A DNA stretch of 64,000 bases from Clostridiales bacterium (lineage in GTDB: Bacteria > Bacillota > Clostridia > Saccharofermentanales > Saccharofermentanaceae). Below the pieces are notes generated by a model. That model made no database searches and was not told where the DNA came from. It saw nothing but the letters and a program-made list of their open reading frames with translations. The DNA lies in assembly GCA_017511005.1 (NCBI GenBank), contig JAFWLP010000028.1, forward strand, positions 1-64,000. The letters run 5' to 3'. A program made the translations under genes and the position numbers. Within the stretch, counting starts at the first letter, position 1, and every line of letters begins with the position of its first letter. Of the stretch, positions 8,122-14,198 are shown piece after piece.

Positions 8122-8724
8122 ATGAAATATAGTGAATATACAGAACTCATAAAAGACATACCCTGCACAGAGTCTCTCAGATACTTCCAGTACAAGAGCT
8201 ACTGGCCGGCAATCGTCATGGGTGATAACGGATCCTCGGAAATCATAAAGATTCCCCCGCGCACAGTCATTAACGGAAACGATGTCGGAGTATCCGGCTT
8301 TACAACCAATGCCTTTAAGGATAATACAAATATCACCGATCTGATATTCACACGGCTTGATCCGGTCTTCATGGGACCTGTATTATTCTGCGGCAGCTTT
8401 TCCGGTGCTTTGTCAGGCTGCAACAACCTCAGAAGGATTACTATTCCGCGAAGCATCACGATCATCGGGAAAGGCACTTTCAACAATTGCAATAATCTCG
8501 AAGATATCTACTACGAAGGTTCCGTCGAAGACTGGAAGAAGATCAAAATAACTCACGAGAAATATGAGGTCGAGTTCGGCCAACAACTGCCCGGCATGCC
8601 CGTTTGCGAGAAGATTGATGAAAGATTAGTACATATTCCGGGTAATGATGCGCTCTTCACTGCCAACATTCACTTTAACTGTAATCTTATGGAATTGTAC
8701 AGTTCTGAAAAATGTGTTAAATAA
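8122..8724 (+). CDS. leucine-rich-repeat (LRR_5/BspA-like) protein
   Basis: 200 residues. The middle carries two or three BspA-type repeats, recognisable from LSGCNNLRRITIPRSI and GTFNNCNNLEDIYYEG, the usual pattern of a repeat ending in 'F.NC.NL..I'. Such proteins present a curved beta-solenoid surface for binding; most are surface proteins, but this one has no signal peptide or anchor, so it is probably cytoplasmic. It is short for the family. The ribosome binding site is weak (AGGA 14 nt upstream). Confidence 0.75.
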   Translation: MKYSEYTELIKDIPCTESLRYFQYKSYWPAIVMGDNGSSEIIKIPPRTVINGNDVGVSGFTTNAFKDNTNITDLIFTRLDPVFMGPVLFCGSFSGALSGCNNLRRITIPRSITIIGKGTFNNCNNLEDIYYEGSVEDWKKIKITHEKYEVEFGQQLPGMPVCEKIDERLVHIPGNDALFTANIHFNCNLMELYSSEKCVK

Positions 8725-8739
8725 AACAAACTTCAAAAA

Positions 8740-9279
8740 CTATTCAATTATCTGCCAGCGTTCGTATTTACCCGAATCGCCGCAGCTGGAGGCACGAGCA
8801 TAACACTGCCTGTTAAGTTCAACTTTTCGTTTCACATACCAGTCTGGCGCAAACAGACCGAATTCCCTGCATATAACCTGATAGACAAGACTGTTGGGAA
8901 CATAGAACGGATTCTCCCAAACAACTTTGTCGCTCCTTCCTGACATGCGGAGAACTGCGGCTGCAACAGCAGGACTTCTGGATCCGCCTTTCGAGCAGCA
9001 CACATAAAGATCAGTGACCTCCTCAGGCAAATGGCGCAGGAACCTGATGATCATCCTGGCATGGGCTCCTCTTATGGACATCGGATGGTCCGGATCCTCC
9101 ACATCAGCAAAAGGCACAATACATTTCTGTTCATCAGGGAACAGACTTAAAAACTTGTTATCCCTTTCGGTACATGCAATGATCGCACACCGGCTCATCG
9201 GAATGTCAAAGACTTCCGGACTTATCGCAGGGATTGCAAGGATATGGATGATGTATTTCTTGATCTTATGTTGACGCAT
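8740..9279 (-). CDS. protein-tyrosine-phosphatase-like protein (CX5R)
   Basis: 179 residues. The string VCCSKGGSRSPAVAAAVLR contains a CX5R phosphate-binding loop (C-SKGGS-R) followed by Ser-Pro and a helix, as in cysteine-dependent phosphatases. An aspartate-rich stretch near residue 60 (FADVEDPDHP) could supply the general acid. It is likely a small cytoplasmic phosphatase; the substrate (protein, nucleotide or RNA) is unknown. Proteins of this shape often travel with mobile or conflict-related islands. The start codon has no strong ribosome binding site, so the true start is uncertain. Its upstream region (9282-9310) has at most a degenerate version of the shared box. Confidence 0.75.
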   Translation of the reverse strand: MRQHKIKKYIIHILAIPAISPEVFDIPMSRCAIIACTERDNKFLSLFPDEQKCIVPFADVEDPDHPMSIRGAHARMIIRFLRHLPEEVTDLYVCCSKGGSRSPAVAAAVLRMSGRSDKVVWENPFYVPNSLVYQVICREFGLFAPDWYVKRKVELNRQCYARASSCGDSGKYERWQIIE

Positions 9280-9583
9280 AATTTAATCTACCACTAATTG
9301 CCAAATTATGATCATCCCTTTGCTTATAATCTATTCGAAAACATCTTGTATAATTCCCCTAACCCGCCCTCGTCAACCGGTTAACAATTGGTAGTAAATC
9401 GTAAATCATCGTGTATAAACAGGTGTTGCGTACAGCTTGATTTGTCGTAGGGACTTGAACCCTTCTATTTCCGTGACCTTTATGATCTCAGCCTCTGCTG
9501 CTCATTCACTGCCTATACAGTATGAGCGGATCATTCTCATCCGCTAAGAGATCTTGTTCACCCCGGCCTGACTACCTGCATTA
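9280..9583. other. gene-free stretch with tRNA-like fragment and hairpin
   Basis: No convincing gene. GGGTTCAAGTCCC (minus strand, 9450-9462) is identical to the T-arm core of the tRNA-Ala at 2268, and TTTGTCGTA sits directly beside it at 9441-9449. I could not complete a cloverleaf: no matching 5' acceptor strand is found upstream on the minus strand. A perfect 7-bp hairpin (AGCGGAT/ATCCGCT) lies at about 9525-9546. This may be the remnant of a tRNA gene or of an integration site. Confidence 0.4.
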
Positions 9584-10039
9584 TCAAATCAATTCCGTTG
9601 TCCAATTGAGTTCCTGAATCTTATCGTCCAAAGTCCTGTATTCCTTGCAAAGGGCATCAAGTTTCTCCTGCAGTTCGGCAACAGGGACTGTGCTGTAGAT
9701 CCTGACTTCGGACTTAGTATAATAACGGTCTATAAGATCGCTAGACTTTAAGAGAAAACTCTTCATTTTCTGGATTTTGCCCAGAAGACATTCTCTTTTT
9801 GCCAGAAGCTCAACCAATGAGACATCACCGCACATCGTCACATCATTTGTGTGATTGATCTTTGCTATAAGCACCTCAAGGCGTTCATAGCAACTGTCCA
9901 ACTCCCTGATCAAAGCATTTGGATCTTCAGTCGGCTTCTCGCCTTCCTGTACTTTTGCGTTTTTGTTCAGTCTTGCTGCCAGATCTCCAATCTTTTCCTG
10001 AAGATCTGCTCTTTCAGATAATGCTAATGCCAATTTCAT
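9584..10039 (-). CDS. DIP1984-family protein
   Basis: 151 residues from the ATG at 10039, which has AAGGAG 9 nt upstream and matches the usual family N-terminus (MKLALALSERADLQEKI). The conserved VQEGEKPTEDP motif, the long alpha-helical body, and the C-terminal 'DDKIQELNWTTELI' are typical of the DIP1984 family, which includes the so-called septicolysins. It is a coiled-coil protein with no established biochemical role. It starts one base after the preceding gene's stop, so it is co-translated with the 10041-11099 gene under box promoter copy 6. Confidence 0.9.
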   Translation of the reverse strand: MKLALALSERADLQEKIGDLAARLNKNAKVQEGEKPTEDPNALIRELDSCYERLEVLIAKINHTNDVTMCGDVSLVELLAKRECLLGKIQKMKSFLLKSSDLIDRYYTKSEVRIYSTVPVAELQEKLDALCKEYRTLDDKIQELNWTTELI

Positions 10040-10040
10040 A

Positions 10041-11099
10041 TCATTCATCTCCTTCCACCGGGAATCCGGCCAATTTCAATCCTTCTTTCGTATAAAGCGC
10101 GGGAACAGCCGAGGATAAGTATTCTTCCAGCATGATGCGGTGATATCCTGCAAGGAGCAAATCTAACGAATCACCGAGTTCTCCCTTAAGCCAGTTGCTT
10201 ATGGGCTTAAGCACACGGTTATAGCCTTTCAGTTCCCCACGGTAGTATTCCGCATCCATATAGTTCCACCAGACTTCGCTGTATACGCCGCGGTATCCGC
10301 TGACCCATTCCACATTGGCTGCATAGCCGCAGATGTTCATATCGGATATATCTCCGTGTTCACGGCGCTTGCTTATGTATTCTTCTTCGTCCAAACCGTG
10401 TGGAACGATGATGCCGTCTATGACTACCGGATCCCGGTCTTTAGGATGGTAACGGTTGCATATGGCTACAATATCTCCACGCTTAAACGGGACTGGGAAA
10501 TTAAACCAAAGACCGTCAAAAAATGTACTCAGATAATACCAGCGCTCGTTTCCCTCTTTGTCATAATCAGTAGATATCTCTAATATCTCTCCAGATAAAT
10601 TAATATCTACTGTGCCGTGAACAATGCGATTCCCGGTCTCATCAGGCAGCCTTCTATTAATCTCATAAAAAGCCGCGTCCTCAGCATCTTCAGTATTCAT
10701 GATATGAGATATGCATTTTTCCCAGCTTGAGAAGAAACCTTCAAAATCGGATGTTCCCCATTCGGACTTGGCCGAACGTTCGTATCTTCTGTATTTATAG
10801 AGATAACCACCAGCATTGTCTTGGAATTCCTTAATAAAGGTGTTTTCCAATTCCATGTATTCGAGGAGAATCTTATGTATAGACTCTTCTGTGAAATGGC
10901 ATGCCGATCTTCCGCACTCTTTAACTTCCAAATCCGGCATGTTGTCGATTATCCACTGCCATGCCTTGTGCTTCTTTTCAAGAGTTATGCTGTTGCACTG
11001 ATAAACAAGCCAGGCTGCTTCAAGGGAGTTGTATTTATAGCCGGTATCTCTGTGGTACTTCTTAATATCTTTTGAATTTATAAAACTTGAAACATCCAT
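10041..11099 (-). CDS. hypothetical protein
   Basis: 352 residues; ATG preceded by GGAGG at 7 nt. Soluble, rich in Trp and Tyr (for example SEVWWNYMDAEYYRGEL), with no membrane segment or motif that I recognise. The middle (residues about 190-230, WYYLSTFFDGLWFNFPVPFKRG) looks like a beta-rich domain involving 'KRGDIVAI'. It is co-transcribed with the DIP1984 gene downstream, which links it to a family itself without known role. Regulated from box promoter copy 6 at 11121-11155. Confidence 0.75.
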   Translation of the reverse strand: MDVSSFINSKDIKKYHRDTGYKYNSLEAAWLVYQCNSITLEKKHKAWQWIIDNMPDLEVKECGRSACHFTEESIHKILLEYMELENTFIKEFQDNAGGYLYKYRRYERSAKSEWGTSDFEGFFSSWEKCISHIMNTEDAEDAAFYEINRRLPDETGNRIVHGTVDINLSGEILEISTDYDKEGNERWYYLSTFFDGLWFNFPVPFKRGDIVAICNRYHPKDRDPVVIDGIIVPHGLDEEEYISKRREHGDISDMNICGYAANVEWVSGYRGVYSEVWWNYMDAEYYRGELKGYNRVLKPISNWLKGELGDSLDLLLAGYHRIMLEEYLSSAVPALYTKEGLKLAGFPVEGDE

Positions 11100-11120
11100 T
11101 GTTCTGCCTCCTTTTTCATC

Positions 11121-11155
11121 AGTTTAAAACGAGGTATGGGTAAATTTAGGTGCAT
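11121..11155 (-). promoter_or_regulatory. shared-box promoter, copy 6
   Basis: On the minus strand the box ATGCACCTAAATTTACCCAT (11136-11155) is followed after nine bases by TAAACT (11121-11126). The ribosome binding site of the 10041-11099 gene follows directly, so the leader is short. Confidence 0.55.
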
Positions 11156-11321
11156 TAGTACGTTGGTTGCCTGATGCTCTATTTTGACAGCGGTGACATG
11201 GACAGGATGCACGAAGAAGGCAGAATTATCGATGAGATCGATGTGAATAAGGATGATTAAGTTGATAAAAGCAATGCTGTTCTGTTTCAATTTTTCACGT
11301 AAAAAGCGCATTTCAGTCAGA

Positions 11322-11353
11322 TGTACAGAAATGTACACATATGATCTGATAAT
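11322..11353 (+). promoter_or_regulatory. TGTACA operator-like repeat and -10
   Basis: TGTACA-GAAA-TGTACA (11322-11337) is a perfect inverted repeat, the size of a dimeric regulator's site. GATAAT (11348-11353) is a plausible -10 on the plus strand, 10 bases downstream. Transcription from here would enter the tRNA-like structure at 11401 after about 40 bases. Confidence 0.45.
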
Positions 11354-11400
11354 ATGAAATCAAGAGATGCTTGCAGCAGTTTCAGAAGGCATCTTGTACA

Positions 11401-11521
11401 GGATCTGATCCGTTAACGTCATCTGAAGGACGGTGGTTAAAACCCACCCGCACCGGAGCATTGGGACCGTTTCCGGGTGTGTAGCTCAGTCCGGGAGAGC
11501 GTCAGTGGCAGGATCAGATCC
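11401..11521 (+). ncRNA. circularly permuted tRNA-like RNA (candidate)
   Basis: Order along the strand: outer stem GGATCTGATCC (11401-11411); anticodon-stem 3' strand TCTGA (11422-11426); variable loop AGGAC (11427-11431); T-arm GGTGG-TTAAAAC-CCACC (11432-11448); acceptor 3' strand CGCACCG (11449-11455); linker; acceptor 5' strand GGGTGTG (11475-11481); TA; D-arm GCTC-AGTCCGGGA-GAGC (11484-11500); G26; anticodon-stem 5' strand TCAGT (11502-11506); outer stem GGATCAGATCC (11511-11521). Arm lengths are those of a tRNA, and U8, A14, G15, G18, G19, A21, G26, C48 are all in place. Departures: mismatches at 1-72 and 31-39, A instead of C56, and no anticodon loop. Folded by hand. Confidence 0.55.
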
Positions 11522-11686
11522 GAAAGTAATAAAGACACAAACAGCAATATATGTAATAACGGCCTAACAAAAACAGAAATGTGTCTTGTAACTTAACGGA
11601 AACTTTATATCTGAAGCGAACAATATGAATTTTGTGAGGTATTTGGACATGCAGTAGTTAGTTTTATTCAAGGAGGACTACAATGC
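11522..11686. other. gene-free leader with an inverted repeat
   Basis: AAGACACA (11532-11539) and TGTGTCTT (11580-11587) form an 8-bp inverted repeat enclosing 40 bases. The ribosome binding site of the 11687 gene (AGGAGG, 11671-11676) is at the end. No other feature is seen. Confidence 0.4.
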
Positions 11687-12040
11687 ATGAGACTTCAAAC
11701 TTTTGACGGGATCACTTATCGTTACAGATATGATCCCGTGCCATACTGTGGCGTATATCGCCGCAGGAAACCGATACCACCATACAATAAACGTAACCGT
11801 GTTTTGAACTCTATTCAGGAAGAAGAAGAACGGCCGTTCAAAGATCCTGTATTCAAAGAAGTGGTCAGTCTATATGGCGGGGGATGTATACTTTGCTATA
11901 GATATTTGATCAATTACGAGCGACATACGGACAGATGCTGGAAAACAAGCTATAAGTGCACGAAGCAATGGATGAAGCACCAGAAAAGGCATTATCCGGT
12001 AGTCAAGATAAGTCCTCGTGAAGAGTTCGATGACAGTTGA
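11687..12040 (+). CDS. small basic tyrosine-rich hypothetical protein
   Basis: 117 residues. The ATG at 11687 is chosen: an ATG four bases earlier meets a stop after seven codons, and AGGAGG is 10 nt upstream. The protein is strongly basic, rich in Arg and Tyr (MRLQTFDGITYRYRYDPVPY), with four cysteines in the second half (CILCYRYLINYERHTDRC and a later C) that could bind a metal. A nucleic-acid-binding role is suggested by charge only. It lies directly downstream of the permuted tRNA-like structure on the same strand, and the two may share a transcript. Confidence 0.6.
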   Translation: MRLQTFDGITYRYRYDPVPYCGVYRRRKPIPPYNKRNRVLNSIQEEEERPFKDPVFKEVVSLYGGGCILCYRYLINYERHTDRCWKTSYKCTKQWMKHQKRHYPVVKISPREEFDDS

Positions 12041-12105
12041 CCGATGAACTAGTCTTGGAGTATCAGTCAAGAATTATTGCCCTGTAAAATGTAATATATC
12101 CATTT

Positions 12106-13065
12106 TTATTCCTCAGTCATTGCCTCGAGATCGTAATCGATCCAGTCTTTGAGATCTGAAATGCCGTTACAGATCTCAGTGTTAATCTGTATCTGATCGA
12201 GCATATATGACGTTCCGTTCTTAAGATTTATGACGCGATTATCTGCAGTAACTGATCCTTCAGCTGCAGCACCCGGCAATACAAAGGCTGAAAACCTGTA
12301 ACAAAGTATTCCCATAGGATCATCATACATACTCCCATAAAAACACCTTAGGAAACATGAAGCTTTCGCCATCTCAGACTGAGCCTCAAAAACAACGGAA
12401 TAATCCTTAGGATTGTTGAAACGATATCCTTTCGTCCTGTTCTTCATGAATTCTATCAATGCAGAATTAACATCAAGGTCTCTGATATCTTCAGAAGACA
12501 ATCCGGCCTGCGTGTTCTCACCGGCACGCGTCATATAAAGTCTTATGTCGTAAAGAACATTAAAAACATTACCATTTAAAGGTTTTCTGAGCTTAAGATA
12601 ATTGTCCAGAAAGAATTTCCTGTATATTCCTTCTGTATCACCACCGTCATCAATATAATATCCGCCGAAAACAAGTTCCTTATCCGCCATAAACACAAGG
12701 AAATCATCAAATTCAGGAAATTCTATATTGGGCTTTGGATCAGATATCATCATATCAGAAAGCCTAAAGGCTAAATCAATTTCGCCTTTGAATTTCTTAA
12801 TATCTTCTTTCGGATTATTGTCAAAGCAAAGATAGAGGTTACATTCTTCATACGGAACATCAGAATCCCTATGCCTGACGGCACAGATCCTGACAGAATT
12901 GATCACATACCGTCCCGGGTATTTTCTCCTTACATCAGGAAGTTCAACCAATGCGAAAAGCTTATCATTCAGCATCCGGCTTAAGGCTTCAGTCTGATCG
13001 CCTTTCATGATTATTTCCTGACCCTTAATCGGCTTTAAGCTTCCCAATCTACACCTTACTGCCAT
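12106..13065 (-). CDS. hypothetical protein, third gene of SLOG operon
   Basis: 319 residues from the ATG at 13065, which has GAGGTG 7 nt upstream; the frame opens eight codons earlier without a site. Soluble and acidic, no membrane segment; residues about 150-165 read YYIDDGGDTEGIYRKFFLDN. No family recognised. It follows the 13134 gene at a distance of 68 bases and the SLOG gene before that, all on the minus strand, so the three are probably one operon under box promoter copy 7. Confidence 0.7.
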   Translation of the reverse strand: MAVRCRLGSLKPIKGQEIIMKGDQTEALSRMLNDKLFALVELPDVRRKYPGRYVINSVRICAVRHRDSDVPYEECNLYLCFDNNPKEDIKKFKGEIDLAFRLSDMMISDPKPNIEFPEFDDFLVFMADKELVFGGYYIDDGGDTEGIYRKFFLDNYLKLRKPLNGNVFNVLYDIRLYMTRAGENTQAGLSSEDIRDLDVNSALIEFMKNRTKGYRFNNPKDYSVVFEAQSEMAKASCFLRCFYGSMYDDPMGILCYRFSAFVLPGAAAEGSVTADNRVINLKNGTSYMLDQIQINTEICNGISDLKDWIDYDLEAMTEE

Positions 13066-13133
13066 ATCGTTCACCTCATATAACAACACTTCGTCAACCG
13101 GAAACAGCTTATCTTCCCAGCACTTTTGACGGC

Positions 13134-13598
13134 TTATTCTCCACTAACAACAAGAATCCTGTTCCGTTCAGAATAGACCTTGATCAATACAGGTTCCTGC
13201 TTAAATGTTCTGCATAATTCTTCGCCAATACTAATTAATTCCTCATCAGAAACCCCTGTAATTTCCACTGACAAACTGTCATCGGAATACACTTTCCCTT
13301 TTATGCCGGTACAGCGACCATTGCAGAAATTGCCTATAATCCAATTCAAAGCAGAAGGAGACGTCTGTTGAAACCATTCTTTAAGTTTGTCCTTAGATAA
13401 CTGCGCGACGTTTTCTTCCTGAGCGAAAACAATTATTCCGCCCTTCTTATCATTAGGAGCATTCAAATCAGATCTGCCTTCACTATTCGTTGCAAATACA
13501 GGTCTACCTTTAACATCAATAGCAGCACACATATAAGCAATGGCTGAATACGCATTACATCTATGAAAGTCAATACCCGGTTTAAGATCCCGTTTCAT
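13134..13598 (-). CDS. hypothetical protein, second gene of SLOG operon
   Basis: 154 residues; GGGGGG lies 6 nt before the ATG. Soluble, mixed alpha/beta composition with a cysteine pair around residue 95 (NFCNGRCTG). I recognise no family. It starts 11 bases after the stop of the SLOG-family gene, a spacing that implies co-transcription and likely a shared function. If the SLOG protein senses a nucleotide signal, this gene and the 12106 gene are the candidate effectors, which is inference only. Confidence 0.65.
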   Translation of the reverse strand: MKRDLKPGIDFHRCNAYSAIAYMCAAIDVKGRPVFATNSEGRSDLNAPNDKKGGIIVFAQEENVAQLSKDKLKEWFQQTSPSALNWIIGNFCNGRCTGIKGKVYSDDSLSVEITGVSDEELISIGEELCRTFKQEPVLIKVYSERNRILVVSGE

Positions 13599-13609
13599 AT
13601 TGTGCCCCC

Positions 13610-14089
13610 CTACTTAATCGTTATTACCTCAAGGCCATGGTTCTTTGCATACCAGACGGTCTCTTTTGTTCCGCCCGGAGCACCGGTATAAACTCCGATC
13701 AATCTTGATGAGTTGTCGACCATCCAGTGATTTCTGTCAAAGAAAGCAGCTCTGCCCGGTTTCTTGCTCACATAAACAATATTGTCGGAACCCATGAGGA
13801 TCCTGGTATATCTCTTCTTCCACTCCGGTTCCCAGTCTTTTTCCATGCCGTTCCAGGCACATGCGGAAATAAGATGAACCTTCTTCCCTTCTTTCTTGAG
13901 ATTAATTACTATCTCGGCAGCCCAGATATCAACGCCTCTCTGCATACCTGAGATAAAGTCTGTATAGCCGGCCTCTACGGCCTTTCTTATCTGCTCTTCG
14001 AGCCAGGAAATTACCTTTTCCTCACTCATATCAAGTCTTTCGGGTCTGTGTCCCGTAAAGGAACACGCATGCTTAATATCAATTTCCAT
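13610..14089 (-). CDS. SLOG-family (DUF1273/YpsA-like) protein
   Basis: 159 residues from the ATG at 14089, chosen for GGAG 6 nt upstream. The N-terminal SFTGHRPERL motif and the FISGMQRGVDIWAAE segment are hallmarks of the DUF1273/YpsA branch of the SLOG superfamily, a Rossmann-like fold thought to bind nucleotide-derived ligands; some SLOG proteins sense signals in conflict systems. The C-terminal part (IGVYTGAPGGTKETVWYAKNHG) is also typical. It is the first gene of a three-gene operon and has the box promoter with the best -10 (TATAAT). Confidence 0.9.
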   Translation of the reverse strand: MEIDIKHACSFTGHRPERLDMSEEKVISWLEEQIRKAVEAGYTDFISGMQRGVDIWAAEIVINLKKEGKKVHLISACAWNGMEKDWEPEWKKRYTRILMGSDNIVYVSKKPGRAAFFDRNHWMVDNSSRLIGVYTGAPGGTKETVWYAKNHGLEVITIK

Positions 14090-14138
14090 AATTAACTCCG
14101 TTTCCAATTATTGTTTCTTGCACATACCTTATGCCTCG

Positions 14139-14173
14139 ATTATAGGAGGTACCATGGGTTAGAAATGTCCCAT
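14139..14173 (-). promoter_or_regulatory. shared-box promoter, copy 7
   Basis: The box ATGGGACATTTCTAACCCAT (14154-14173) has inverted ends ATGGG/CCCAT. After nine bases comes a perfect TATAAT (14139-14144, minus strand). From CATTTCT to TCGAG it is almost identical to copy 8, 5 kb away. Confidence 0.8.
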
Positions 14174-14198
14174 CTAACTAAAATACAAATCATCAAAA

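Noticed and set aside
9282-9310. Possible shared box before the CX5R phosphatase
   Set aside because: TTTGGCAATTAGTGG is only a loose match and lacks CCCAT.
9430-9560. A second complete tRNA gene on the minus strand
   Set aside because: The T-arm matches, but no acceptor partner, D-arm or anticodon arm of proper size can be formed.
11078-11338. 86-codon open frame on the minus strand
   Set aside because: It overlaps the promoter and binding site of the 10041-11099 gene and has no binding site itself.
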